Source of the DNA: Herbiconiux sp.
GTDB taxonomy: Bacteria; Actinomycetota; Actinomycetes; Actinomycetales; Microbacteriaceae
DNA: 64,000 nt
Assembly (NCBI RefSeq): GCF_004297105.1
Contig: NZ_SCVE01000007.1
Coordinates: 231,889 to 295,888, forward strand
Reading direction: 5' to 3'
A program made the translations under genes and the position numbers. Below the pieces are notes generated by a model. The model saw nothing but the letters and a program-made list of their open reading frames with translations, did not search any database and had not been told where the DNA came from. Numbering within the stretch: the first letter of the stretch is position 1; every line of letters begins with the position of its first letter. Shown here in pieces: positions 1 to 8,544 of this stretch.

Positions 1-623
1 GGCACATCGCCAAAGCCTGTGGGGTGTCGGCTTTCGTGGTCGATTTCCGGCTGGCGCCGGAGCATCCGTACCCCGCCCAGCTCGACGATGCCACGGCGGT
101 GTTCGAGGCCCTTCTCGCCGACGGCCGCTCCGCCGCCGACATCGGGTTCGTGGGTGACAGCGCAGGCGCCAGCATCGCGATCGCGACCACCCTGCGGCTG
201 CGGGACACCGGGCGGCCGATGCCCGGCCAGGTGATCACCCTCTCGCCGTGGCTCGACATGGAGAACACCGGCGAGACGATCGAGACCAATGACGACACCG
301 ACTTCCTGATCGCCCGGGAGGGGCTGCAGGGCAACATCGACCGGTATCTCTCCGGTGGCGCCTCGCCCACCGACCCTCTCGTGAACCCGCTCTACGCCGA
401 CTTCACCGGCTTCCCGCCTCTCTTCATCGTGGCGTCGGCGCACGAGTCGCTCTTCCACGACGCCCAGCGGCTGGATGCTCTCGCCCGCTCCGCCGGTGTC
501 GACGTCACCTTCCAGGCCGCTCAGGGCATGCAGCACGTCTTCCCGCTGCAGGCGGGCAACCTCCCCGAGGCCGACCAGGCCATCGCCGATATCGCGGCGT
601 GGTACTCGGCGCACACGAACTGA
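1..623 (+). CDS. alpha/beta hydrolase (HSL-family esterase), 5'-truncated by window edge
   Basis: This is the C-terminal part (about 206 residues) of a serine esterase of the hormone-sensitive-lipase group; the reading frame is open to the window edge, so the true start lies outside. The family-typical stretch DFRLAPEHPYPA is followed by the nucleophile elbow GDSAG (bases 153-167, catalytic Ser). The catalytic His is probably in GMQHVF (His codon 534-536). The acid position usually seen as D-x-L-x-D-E reads SAHESLFHDA, so Glu may replace Asp there. It is the first visible gene of a catabolic operon and stands 31 bp before the Baeyer-Villiger monooxygenase, which fits a role in hydrolysing the ester or lactone that enzyme makes; the substrate is inferred, the fold is seen. 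Confidence 0.88.
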   Translation, partial: HIAKACGVSAFVVDFRLAPEHPYPAQLDDATAVFEALLADGRSAADIGFVGDSAGASIAIATTLRLRDTGRPMPGQVITLSPWLDMENTGETIETNDDTDFLIAREGLQGNIDRYLSGGASPTDPLVNPLYADFTGFPPLFIVASAHESLFHDAQRLDALARSAGVDVTFQAAQGMQHVFPLQAGNLPEADQAIADIAAWYSAHTN

Positions 624-654
624 CACCTCTCATCACCGCGAAAGGACCATCACA

Positions 655-2304
655 ATGACCGAAACCACTCCCCGTGACCACGACGCCGTGGTCATCGGCG
701 CCGGCTTCTCCGGGCTCGCGCTTCTGCATCACCTCCGCGAGATCGGCCTCGACACCATCGTGGTCGACGGCGAGGACGGCATCGGCGGCACCTGGTGGGT
801 GAACCGCTACCCCGGCGTGCGCACCGACAGCGAGTTCAGCTACTACTCCTTCTCCTTCTCGAAGGAGGTGCGCGAGGAGTGGACCTGGACCCAGCGCTAC
901 CCGGCGGGCGCCGAGGTTCTCGACTACCTCAACTTCGTGGCCGACCGCCTCGACCTGCGCAAGGACATCCGGCTCAACACCCGGGTCGACTCGGCCGTCT
1001 ACGACGAGGACGCCAACCTCTGGACGGTGAACTTCGCCGACGGCACCTCCGTCACCACGAAGTACCTCATCAGCGGCATGGGAGTGCTGTCGCAGGCGAT
1101 CTACCCCGACATCCCCGGTATCGACACGTTCACGGGGGAGAAGTACCACACCGCCCACTGGCCGCGCACGGGGGTCGACCTCACCGGCAAGAAGGTCGGC
1201 CTCATCGGGCTCGGTGCATCCGGCATCCAGATCGTTCCCGTGATCGCGCCCGAGGTCGACGAGTTCTTCGTGTTCCAGCGCACCCCGAACTTCATCGTGG
1301 AGACCAACAACGACGCGGTCTCCCCCGAGGAGATGCAGTACGTGCGCGAGAACTACGACGAGATCTACGCGAAGGCGGCCGCGCATCCGTTCGGTGTCGC
1401 GATGGAGCCCGCGGAGTTCTCGGCGCTCGAGGTGAGCCCGGAGAAGCGGCGCGCGATCTTCGAGTCGAAGTGGAACGAGGGCGGTTTCCACTTCGCCAAC
1501 GAGTGCTTCAACGACCTGGCCACGAACCACGAGGCCTCCGAGCTCGGCTCGGAGTTCATCCGCTCGAAGATCCGCGAGATCGTGAAGGACCCCGCGACGG
1601 CCGAGCTGCTCTCGCCGACCACCTATTCGTTCAACGGCAAGCGCGTTCCCACGGGCCACGGCTACTACAACACCTTCAACCTGCCCCACGTGCACCTCGT
1701 CGACACCGAGGCCGAACCCATCACCGAGATCACCGAGAAGGGCCTGAAGGTGGGCGACACCGAGTACGAACTCGACGTGATCATCTTCGCCACCGGGTTC
1801 GACGCGATGACCGGCACCCTCACGAACATCGACATCCGGGGCCGTGGCGGGCGCACCCTGCGCGACAAGTGGCTCGAGGACGGCCTGAAGTCGAACCTCG
1901 GCATCAACGCCAACGGTTTCCCGAACTTCTTCATGTCGCTCGGTCCGCAGACGCCGTACTCCAACCTCGTGGTGCCGATCCAGCTCGGCGCGCAGTGGTT
2001 GCAGCGGGCGCTCAAGTGGGCGGAGGAGAACGGTGTCGAACGCTTCGAGGCCACCCCCGAGTCGGAGGACTGGTGGGCCGCCGAGACGGAGCGCACCGGG
2101 AAGTCGACGGTGATGTACAGCGAAGGCAAGAAGGCGAAGGCCTGGTTCCTCGGTGAGAACGTGCCCGGGAAGCCGGAGGAGTTCCAGGTGTACATGGGCG
2201 GCGGCCAGGTGTATCAGCAGCACTGCCGTGAGGTGGAGGAGAGCGGCTACCGCAGCCTCCTCGCCACCGACTCGGCCTCCGCACCCGAGCCGGCGCGCGC
2301 ATGA
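655..2304 (+). CDS. flavin-containing Baeyer-Villiger monooxygenase (cyclohexanone monooxygenase type)
   Basis: This 549-residue protein should insert one oxygen atom next to a ketone carbonyl using NADPH and FAD, giving an ester or lactone. An N-terminal FAD Rossmann motif GAGFSG is at residues 15-20, a second dinucleotide motif GLGASG (NADPH) is near residue 185, and the type I Baeyer-Villiger fingerprint F-x-G-x3-H-x3-W-P reads FTGEKYHTAHWP at about 159-170. Length matches the family (530-560). The ATG at 655 is preceded by GAAAGGA; longer upstream frames overlap the esterase and were discarded. Its stop overlaps the ATG of the next gene (ATGA), indicating one transcript. The actual ketone cannot be read from sequence. 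Confidence 0.92.
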   Translation: MTETTPRDHDAVVIGAGFSGLALLHHLREIGLDTIVVDGEDGIGGTWWVNRYPGVRTDSEFSYYSFSFSKEVREEWTWTQRYPAGAEVLDYLNFVADRLDLRKDIRLNTRVDSAVYDEDANLWTVNFADGTSVTTKYLISGMGVLSQAIYPDIPGIDTFTGEKYHTAHWPRTGVDLTGKKVGLIGLGASGIQIVPVIAPEVDEFFVFQRTPNFIVETNNDAVSPEEMQYVRENYDEIYAKAAAHPFGVAMEPAEFSALEVSPEKRRAIFESKWNEGGFHFANECFNDLATNHEASELGSEFIRSKIREIVKDPATAELLSPTTYSFNGKRVPTGHGYYNTFNLPHVHLVDTEAEPITEITEKGLKVGDTEYELDVIIFATGFDAMTGTLTNIDIRGRGGRTLRDKWLEDGLKSNLGINANGFPNFFMSLGPQTPYSNLVVPIQLGAQWLQRALKWAEENGVERFEATPESEDWWAAETERTGKSTVMYSEGKKAKAWFLGENVPGKPEEFQVYMGGGQVYQQHCREVEESGYRSLLATDSASAPEPARA

Positions 2305-3074
2305 CGGGCCGGCTCGAGGGCAAGGTCGCGCTGATCACGGGTGGCGCCTCCGGCATGGGCCGCGCCACTGCGGAACTGTTCGCGGCGGAGGGCGCGTCCG
2401 TGGCCGTCACCGACTTCAACGCGTCGCTCGGTGCCACCGTGGTGGAGCAGATCACGGCGGATGGCGGCACCGCCCGGTTCTGGGAGATGGACGTGTCGAA
2501 GGAGGCCAGCGTCGCATCCGTCGTGACGGCGGCCGCCGCCGAGTTCGGCGGACTCGACATCCTCATCAACTGCGCCGGGATCATCGGCGTCGACAAGCCC
2601 ACCCACGAGGTGACCGAGGCGGAGTGGGACGCGCTCTTCGCGGTCGACGTGAAGGGCGTGTTCTTCGCCACCAAGCATGCGGTGCCGCACCTCATCGAGC
2701 GCGGTGGAGGATCGATCGTGAACTTCTCGTCGATCTACGGACTCATCGGCAACGACGAGTTCACGCCCTACCACGTGGCCAAGGGCGCCGTGACGATGCA
2801 GACGAAGCAGGATGCGGCGAGCTACGGGCGGTACAACATCCGGGTGAACTCGGTGAACCCGTCGACCGTGCTCACCCCGCTCGTGGAGGGCATCGCCGCC
2901 GAGTACCCGGGCGGATTGCCGGCCTACGAGGAGATGATGACGGCGAACCAGTCGATCCGCCGACTCGGCCGGCCGCTGGATGTCGCGTACGGCGTGCTCT
3001 ACCTCGCGTCGGATGAGGCGAGCTGGGTCACCGGGGTGAACCTCGCCCTCGACGGCGGGTACACGGCGCGCTGA
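2301..3074 (+). CDS. short-chain dehydrogenase/reductase (classical SDR)
   Basis: A 257-residue NAD(P)-dependent alcohol dehydrogenase/ketoreductase. The cofactor motif TGGASGMG is at residues 13-20, NCAG at 90-93, the catalytic Ser at 143/144 (NFSSIYG) and the catalytic pair Tyr157-x3-Lys161 (YHVAK). The Asp in VTDFN after the second strand suggests NAD preference. It overlaps the monooxygenase stop by 4 bp and the next start by 1 bp, so it is cotranscribed. In cycloalkanol degradation an SDR makes the ketone used by the Baeyer-Villiger enzyme; that is the most likely job, although it could instead oxidise a later hydroxy acid. Confidence 0.93.
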   Translation: MTGRLEGKVALITGGASGMGRATAELFAAEGASVAVTDFNASLGATVVEQITADGGTARFWEMDVSKEASVASVVTAAAAEFGGLDILINCAGIIGVDKPTHEVTEAEWDALFAVDVKGVFFATKHAVPHLIERGGGSIVNFSSIYGLIGNDEFTPYHVAKGAVTMQTKQDAASYGRYNIRVNSVNPSTVLTPLVEGIAAEYPGGLPAYEEMMTANQSIRRLGRPLDVAYGVLYLASDEASWVTGVNLALDGGYTAR

Positions 3075-3787
3075 TGATCGACCGGGTGAGAGCGGACACG
3101 GCGGAGGCGGTGGCCGGCATCGAAGATGGTTCGACGGTGATGATCGGCGGCTTCGGCCGGGCCGGGCAGCCCGTGGAGCTGATCGATGCCCTTCTCGAGC
3201 AGGGCGCCACCGACCTGACCGTGGTGAGCAACAACGCCGGCAACGGGGACGTGGGCCTCGCCGCCCTGATCGGCTCGGGGCGGGTGCAGCGGATCGTGTG
3301 CTCCTTCCCGCGGCAGAGCGACTCGTACGTCTTCGATGCCCGCTACCGGGCCGGCGGGATCGAGCTCGAACTCGTGCCGCAGGGGAACCTCGCCGAGCGC
3401 ATCCGGGCGGCCGGCGCGGGGATCGGTGGCTTCTACACGCCGACCGGGGTGGGAACCCTGGTGGCGGAGGGCAAGGAGGTGCGCACGATCGACGGGCGGG
3501 ACCACCTGCTCGAGTTGCCGCTGCGCGCCGACTACGCACTGATCTCCGCCTTCAAGGCGGATCGCTGGGGCAACCTCGTGTACCGCAAGACCGCGCGCAA
3601 CTTCGGACCCATCATGGCGGCGGCGGCCCGCACCACGATCGTGCAGGTCGACGAGGTCGTGGAGCTGGGGGCTCTCGACCCCGAGACGGTCGTGACCCCG
3701 GGGATCTTCGTCGACCGGGTCGTGGCGGTGGGGGAGCGCGCGTGGCTGGAGGCCGGCGAGTTCGTCGGGGCGGAGTCGGCGCTGTGA
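3074..3787 (+). CDS. 3-oxoacid CoA-transferase, alpha subunit (PcaI/ScoA type)
   Basis: A 237-residue alpha subunit of a family I CoA-transferase, which moves CoA from succinyl-CoA to a 3-oxoacid such as 3-oxoadipate or acetoacetate. It has the early glycine motif GGFG (25-28) and the family stretch around GFYTPTGVGT and ADYALISAFKADRWGNL. The ATG at 3074 shares its first base with the preceding TGA, and the next gene (beta subunit) overlaps its stop, as expected for a stoichiometric pair. With the thiolase two genes on, the set can activate and cleave a 3-oxoacid to acetyl-CoA and a shorter acyl-CoA. The exact acid is not determined. Confidence 0.92.
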   Translation: MIDRVRADTAEAVAGIEDGSTVMIGGFGRAGQPVELIDALLEQGATDLTVVSNNAGNGDVGLAALIGSGRVQRIVCSFPRQSDSYVFDARYRAGGIELELVPQGNLAERIRAAGAGIGGFYTPTGVGTLVAEGKEVRTIDGRDHLLELPLRADYALISAFKADRWGNLVYRKTARNFGPIMAAAARTTIVQVDEVVELGALDPETVVTPGIFVDRVVAVGERAWLEAGEFVGAESAL

Positions 3788-4461
3788 GCCCCGGGATCGA
3801 CCGCCGCACGCTCGCCGCCCGCATCGCCCGCGACATCCCCGAGGGATCGGTCGTGAACCTCGGCATCGGTGCGCCCACCCTCATCGCCGACTATCTGCCG
3901 GAGGGGCTCGAGATCATCCTGCACACCGAGAACGGGATGCTCGGCATGGGGCCCGCGCCCCAGGCCGGCCGCGTCGACCCCGATCTGCTCAATGCCGGCA
4001 AGCAGCCGGTGACGGAGCTGCCGGGTGCCGCGTACTTCCACCACGCGGATTCGTTCGCGATGATGCGCGGGGGGCATCTCGACATCTGCGTGCTGGGTGC
4101 GTTCCAGGTCTCCGAGACCGGCGATCTCGCCAACTGGCACACCGGCGGCCCGGGGGCGATCCCGGCGGTCGGTGGCGCGATGGACCTCGCGATCGGAGCG
4201 AAGAACGTGTACGTGATGACCGACCTGCTCACGCGCGACGGGGTCTCGAAGCTCGTCGCCGAGTGCACCTATCCGCTCACCGGGGTGCGATGCGTGAGCC
4301 GCATCTACACCGATCGCGCCGTCTTCGACGTGGTCGATGGCGGGCTCGAGGTGAGCGAGGTCTTCGCGGGCTCCTCGCTGGAGGAGCTCCGTGACCTCAC
4401 GGGGCTCGCGCTGCGCGACGCGACCGGAACCCCATCCGTCACCTCCGGGAGGACATCATGA
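3784..4461 (+). CDS. 3-oxoacid CoA-transferase, beta subunit (PcaJ/ScoB type)
   Basis: A 225-residue beta subunit partnering the upstream alpha subunit. The catalytic glutamate that forms the gamma-glutamyl-CoA thioester is in TENGMLGMGP (Glu49), preceded by the usual VNLGIGAPT. A GTG start at 3784 is chosen because it overlaps the alpha-subunit stop (GTGA) and gives the normal family N-terminus; an alternative reading with a long N-terminal extension is an artefact of the open frame. Its own stop overlaps the thiolase ATG. The pair acts in the cytosol as a heterodimer or heterotetramer. Confidence 0.92.
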   Translation: MSPGIDRRTLAARIARDIPEGSVVNLGIGAPTLIADYLPEGLEIILHTENGMLGMGPAPQAGRVDPDLLNAGKQPVTELPGAAYFHHADSFAMMRGGHLDICVLGAFQVSETGDLANWHTGGPGAIPAVGGAMDLAIGAKNVYVMTDLLTRDGVSKLVAECTYPLTGVRCVSRIYTDRAVFDVVDGGLEVSEVFAGSSLEELRDLTGLALRDATGTPSVTSGRTS

Positions 4462-5627
4462 CCGCCAGTTTCATCTACGACGCCGTGCGCAGCCCTTTCG
4501 GGCGGTTCGGCAAGGCCTATGCCGACGTGCGACCTGACGACCTCGCCGCCGCCGCGCTGTCGGCCCTGCTCGAGCGTTCGCCCGTGCTCGACCCGGCGCG
4601 CATCGACGACGTGCTGCTGGGCGCGGCGAACCAGGCGGGCGAGGACAACCGCGACGTCGCCCGGATGGCGCTGCTGCTCGCGGGGCTGCCGACATCCGTT
4701 CCCGGTGCCACGGTCAACCGGCTCTGCGGCTCGAGCCTCGAGGCGGTCATCCAGGCGTCCCGGGCGATCGAGACCGGCGACGCCGCCGTGATGGTGGCGG
4801 GCGGCGTGGAATCCATGACGCGAGCGCCCTATGTGGTGCCGAAGGCCGCGCGGGCCTTCGCCGCGGGCGACGTGACCATGTCGTCGACCACGCTCGGCTG
4901 GCGTCTGGTGAACCCCGCGATGCGTGCCGAGTGGACGATCTCCAACGGTGCCTCGGCCGAACTGCTGGCGGAGCGGTTCTCGATCGGGCGCGAGGAGCAG
5001 GATGCATTCGCCGCCCGCTCGCACCGGCAGGCGGCAGCGGCCTGGGATGCCGGCGTCTACGACGCCGAGACCTTCGTGGTGCCGGGCACCGCACTGGCGC
5101 GCGACGAGGGCATCCGCGCCGACTCCACGGTGGAGTCGCTGGCGTCGCTGAAGCCCGCATTCCTGGCCGGGGGAAGCGTGACGGCGGGCAACTCCTCTCC
5201 GCTCTCGGACGGCACCTCGATGGTGCTGATGGGCGCGGAGGGGGCGCTCGACGGGGAGCCCCTGGCGCGGATCGCGGGCCGAGGGGTGGCGGGCATCGAT
5301 CCCGAGATCTTCGGCATCGCCCCGGTCGAGGCCGCGAACCGGGCGCTCGCCCGTGCCGGCAGAACCTGGGGCGACGTCGACTTCGTGGAGCTCAATGAGG
5401 CCTTCGCCTCGCAGTCGCTCGCCTGTCTCGCACTGTGGCCCGAGCTCGATCCCGACCGCGTGAACATCCACGGCGGGGCGATCGCCCTCGGGCATCCGCT
5501 GGGAGCCTCAGGGGGCCGGATCATCGGGCACGCGGCCCACGAACTCGCCCGGCGCGGAGGAGGCGTGGCCGTGGCCGCGATCTGCATCGGAGTGGGTCAG
5601 GGTCTCGCCGTCGTTCTGGAGCGCTGA
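4458..5627 (+). CDS. thiolase (acetyl-CoA acyltransferase; PcaF/FadA type)
   Basis: A 389-residue degradative-type thiolase that cleaves a 3-oxoacyl-CoA with CoA. All catalytic residues are in place: nucleophile Cys90 in RLCGSS, His346 in GHPLGASGGR, and Cys376 in ICIGVGQG. Placed last in the operon after the CoA-transferase, it matches the pca order I-J-F of the beta-ketoadipate pathway, but no ring-cleavage genes are visible, so a 3-oxoacid derived from an opened cycloalkanone is an equally good substrate. A strong hairpin follows two bases after the stop. Confidence 0.93.
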   Translation: MTASFIYDAVRSPFGRFGKAYADVRPDDLAAAALSALLERSPVLDPARIDDVLLGAANQAGEDNRDVARMALLLAGLPTSVPGATVNRLCGSSLEAVIQASRAIETGDAAVMVAGGVESMTRAPYVVPKAARAFAAGDVTMSSTTLGWRLVNPAMRAEWTISNGASAELLAERFSIGREEQDAFAARSHRQAAAAWDAGVYDAETFVVPGTALARDEGIRADSTVESLASLKPAFLAGGSVTAGNSSPLSDGTSMVLMGAEGALDGEPLARIAGRGVAGIDPEIFGIAPVEAANRALARAGRTWGDVDFVELNEAFASQSLACLALWPELDPDRVNIHGGAIALGHPLGASGGRIIGHAAHELARRGGGVAVAAICIGVGQGLAVVLER

Positions 5628-5628
5628 G

Positions 5629-5660
5629 GCGGCGGGCTCACGCAGCGGCGAGCCCGCCGC
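5629..5660. terminator. bidirectional hairpin between convergent genes
   Basis: A perfect 11-bp inverted repeat (GCGGCGGGCTC / GAGCCCGCCGC) with a 10-base loop fills the 38-bp gap between the thiolase stop and the stop of the convergent iron-binding protein gene. There is no T-run, so it may be a weak intrinsic terminator in both directions. Confidence 0.55.
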
Positions 5661-5665
5661 ACGCG

Positions 5666-6670
5666 TCAGCTGACCGCCTTCGACTCCCGCAGGATCGAGG
5701 CCAGCTGCTCCATGTGGGCGGCCTGCGAGCGGTAGTCGAGCGCCGCCCCGTTCCAGGAGTGCACCTGGCCCGCGACGAGTGCAGGATGCGAGGCGAACGT
5801 GGGCTGGGCGGCCAGCTCGGCCGCTCCGTAGCCCTCCACGTTCACGAGCAGCACATCGCCCGTCATCATCTGGGCGGCGTTCTCCCAGCTGTAGATGTCC
5901 CAGTAGTAGTCGCCATCCGGATGCGCGTCGGTGAACGTCACCCCGAGGTCGGAGTAGAGCTGGGTCTCCGGCTCGTCGGCCGGCTTCACGACGTAGATGC
6001 CGTCGGCCGACGCGTACATCTGCGTCACCTCGAGGTCGCTCTCCGCGGCGGCGGCGGTGAGGTCGGCTGCCGCCGTGTCGTACTCGGCCTTGGCGGTGGC
6101 GATCGTGTCGTCGCTCACCCCGAGTGCGGAGGAGAGCCGGTTCAGGCTGTCGATCACGTCGCTGCCCGCCCCACCGACCTCGATGGCCACGACGGGCGCG
6201 ATCTTCTCGAGCTGCGCCTGCTGCTCCATGTCGGCGAAGCCGTAGTAGGGCGCGGTGAGATCGAGGGTCCCCTCGCGATCGGTGGGGTAGATGCCGGTCA
6301 CGATGAGGTCGGGCGCGGCCTCGGCGAGGGCCTCGAGGTCGATCTCCCCGTAGGTGTTGCCGACGACCGCGGTGTCGCCGAGGTCGTAGTCGGCGAAGCG
6401 ATCGTCGCTCGCCACATCCACCCGGCCGAAGACGGCGACGGGATCGAGACCGTAGCTCAGCAGGCCGATGGCGTAGTCGGCGTAGCTCGCGACGCGCTCG
6501 GGTCGATGGTCGAGGGTGACGGTGGTGCCGGTGTCGTCGGTGAAGCTCCACGCGGCATCGGCGGATGCGGCGGGGTCTGCCTGAGGTGTGGATGAGCAGC
6601 CGGCGAGGAGTGCGATCGTGAGGACAGGGGCGATGAGGGCGGCGGCGAGCCGCGAACGAGATGTGGTCAC
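5666..6670 (-). CDS. iron-siderophore ABC transporter substrate-binding lipoprotein
   Basis: A 334-residue extracellular lipoprotein of the FecB/FepB periplasmic-binding family, delivering ferric siderophore to the permease. The signal peptide ends in the lipobox LLAGC (Cys25), followed by a Ser/Pro/Ala linker. The PBP-like body begins with VTLDHRPERVASYADY. The start is GTG at 6668-6670. A -10-like TAACCT lies at 6677-6682, exactly six bases upstream and inside an iron box, so this gene probably has its own iron-repressed, leaderless transcript in addition to read-through from the upstream ATPase gene 24 bp away. Confidence 0.92.
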   Translation of the reverse strand: MTTSRSRLAAALIAPVLTIALLAGCSSTPQADPAASADAAWSFTDDTGTTVTLDHRPERVASYADYAIGLLSYGLDPVAVFGRVDVASDDRFADYDLGDTAVVGNTYGEIDLEALAEAAPDLIVTGIYPTDREGTLDLTAPYYGFADMEQQAQLEKIAPVVAIEVGGAGSDVIDSLNRLSSALGVSDDTIATAKAEYDTAAADLTAAAAESDLEVTQMYASADGIYVVKPADEPETQLYSDLGVTFTDAHPDGDYYWDIYSWENAAQMMTGDVLLVNVEGYGAAELAAQPTFASHPALVAGQVHSWNGAALDYRSQAAHMEQLASILRESKAVS

Positions 6671-6674
6671 GAAG

Positions 6675-6693
6675 TTAGGTTAGCCGATCCTAA
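6675..6693. promoter_or_regulatory. DtxR/IdeR-type iron box
   Basis: TTAGGTTAGCCGATCCTAA matches the 19-bp DtxR/IdeR/DmdR consensus (TTAGGTTAGSCTAACCTAA) at 17 of 19 positions. It covers the putative -10 of the binding-protein gene, so Fe(II)-loaded repressor would block RNA polymerase directly. Confidence 0.85.
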
Positions 6694-6694
6694 G

Positions 6695-7486
6695 TTACAA
6701 GACGATATCGACCGCGGGAACGATCAGCGGCGTGCCGCTTGCGGGGTCGGGGATGACCGTGGCCTCGAGGTCGAACGCGTCGCGCAGGATCTCGGGAGTC
6801 AGGACCTCCCAGGGCGTCCCGTCCGCGATCACACGTCCGCCGCCCACGACCACGAGGCGGTCGGAGTACCGCCCTGCCAGCGACAGATCGTGCAGAACCA
6901 TCACCACGGTGGCGCCCCGCTCGCGATTGATCGACCGCACGAGACGCAGCACGTCGAGCTGATGGCTGAGGTCGAGGAACGTGGTGGGCTCGTCGAGGAG
7001 GATGATCGGGGCCTCCTGCGCGAGCACGAGCGCGATCCAGGCGCGCTGCAGCTGCCCGCCCGAGAGGGCGCCCGCATCGCGCTCGGCGAGGTCGGTGATG
7101 CCCGTGGCCGCAAGGGCGGCGTCGACGATCGCCGAGTCACCGGGCGTCCAGGGCCGGAAGAGACTCTGATGCGGATGCCGGCCCCTCGAGACCAGCTCGC
7201 GCACCGTGGTGGCGGATGGGGTGATCGGCTTCTGCGGGAGGATCGCCAGCCGCTTCGCCACGCTGCGGGCCGACAGACCGCGCAGCGGGCTCCCCTCGAG
7301 CAGAACCGTGCCGGAGGTCGGCACCAGCAGCCGGCCGAACGCCTTGAGCAGTGTCGACTTGCCGCTGCCGTTCGCGCCGATGAGGGTGGTGATCCCGCCC
7401 TCGTCGATGCGCAGGTCGAGCTTGTCGAAGATGGGGGTGCGGTCGTAGGCGAGAGTGAGGTCGCGCACCTCGAGTGCAGGGGTCAT
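6695..7486 (-). CDS. iron-siderophore ABC transporter ATP-binding protein
   Basis: A 263-residue FecE/FhuC-type ATPase that powers uptake of the ferric siderophore. Walker A GANGSGKST is at residues 37-45, the ABC signature LSGGQLQR near 141, and Walker B ILLDEP near 160, followed by the switch HD in LHDLSLAGRYSD. Its ATG overlaps the TGA of the upstream permease gene (ATGA), so it is translationally coupled. Confidence 0.95.
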   Translation of the reverse strand: MTPALEVRDLTLAYDRTPIFDKLDLRIDEGGITTLIGANGSGKSTLLKAFGRLLVPTSGTVLLEGSPLRGLSARSVAKRLAILPQKPITPSATTVRELVSRGRHPHQSLFRPWTPGDSAIVDAALAATGITDLAERDAGALSGGQLQRAWIALVLAQEAPIILLDEPTTFLDLSHQLDVLRLVRSINRERGATVVMVLHDLSLAGRYSDRLVVVGGGRVIADGTPWEVLTPEILRDAFDLEATVIPDPASGTPLIVPAVDIVL

Positions 7487-8544
7487 GAGACGGTATCCCG
7501 TTCTGTGCGTCGGGTCAGGAGCCAGATGAGGTAGGGGGCGCCGATCACGGCGGTGACGATCCCGACCGGCACGCCGGGAGGCAGTACGCCCCGGGCGAAC
7601 GCGTCACCCCCGGCCACGATCACCGCACCCATCAGGGCCGACGCCACGAGCGGCGGCCGGCCGGTGCGGGCGAGTCGTCGCACGATCTGGGGAGCCACGA
7701 AGGCGACGAACTCGATCGGTCCGCTCGCCGAGACCGCAGCGGCGGTGAGCAGCACGGCGCAGGCGATCACGATCACCTTGTGGCGCTGCACCGCCACTCC
7801 GAGCCCGGTCGACAGGTCGTCGCCGAGCTGCCCGATCGCCAGTGCCGACGACTGCAGGAGCGCGATCGGCAGGACCACGGCCAGGGTCAGCAGCACGGGC
7901 CACACGCTCGCCCACGACATCCCCGACAGGCTCCCGACGAGCCACTGCGATGCGGCCTGGGCGTCGGTGATCTGGGCGCGGGCGATGAGGTAGCTGGTGA
8001 TCCCGGTGAGCGTCGCGGTGGCGCCGATGCCGATCAGGATGAGCCGGTAGCTGTCGACGCCGCCCCGCCAGGAGAGTCCGTAGACCACCGCTGCGGTGGC
8101 GAGGGCACCCAGGGCGGCCATCGCGGGGAGTCCGAGGCTGAGGAGCCCCGCCCCGACCGCGTAGCTGCCGCCTCCCACCACGATCGCGAGCACGGCGCCC
8201 AGCGCGGCACCGGAGGTGACACCGAGGATGTCGGGGGTGGCGAGCGGATTGCGGGCGAACGTCTGCGTGAGGGCGCCCGCGAGGCCGAGCGCCGCGCCGA
8301 CGAGGAGGCCGCCGAGCACCCTCGGCATCCGGAGCTCGAACACCACCAGCTCCTGGCCCGGGGTTCCTCCTCCCAGCAGTGTGCGCACGAGGTCGGGAGC
8401 GGTGAGCGACGACGAGCCCACCAGGATGCCGATGAGACCCGCCAGCACGGCGGCCACGAGGCATCCGGTGGTCACGAGGGCCACGCGGGTGCGTCTGCGA
8501 CTGCGGGCCGGGGTGTGGGCCGGGGTGCGGGTGAGGATGCTCAC
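7483..8544 (-). CDS. iron-siderophore ABC transporter permease (FecCD family), second subunit
   Basis: A 353-residue integral membrane protein of the FecCD/BtuC family with about nine to ten hydrophobic segments. Characteristic stretches are MPRVLGGLLVGAALGLAGA, RNPLATPDILGVTSGA and ASGPIEFVAFVAPQIVRRL. The GTG start at 8542-8544 overlaps the TGA of the first permease gene (GTGA); an apparent much longer frame reading upstream is the antisense-like shadow of that neighbour and was discarded. It forms the heterodimeric channel with the next gene. Confidence 0.94.
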   Translation of the reverse strand: MSILTRTPAHTPARSRRRTRVALVTTGCLVAAVLAGLIGILVGSSSLTAPDLVRTLLGGGTPGQELVVFELRMPRVLGGLLVGAALGLAGALTQTFARNPLATPDILGVTSGAALGAVLAIVVGGGSYAVGAGLLSLGLPAMAALGALATAAVVYGLSWRGGVDSYRLILIGIGATATLTGITSYLIARAQITDAQAASQWLVGSLSGMSWASVWPVLLTLAVVLPIALLQSSALAIGQLGDDLSTGLGVAVQRHKVIVIACAVLLTAAAVSASGPIEFVAFVAPQIVRRLARTGRPPLVASALMGAVIVAGGDAFARGVLPPGVPVGIVTAVIGAPYLIWLLTRRTERDTVS

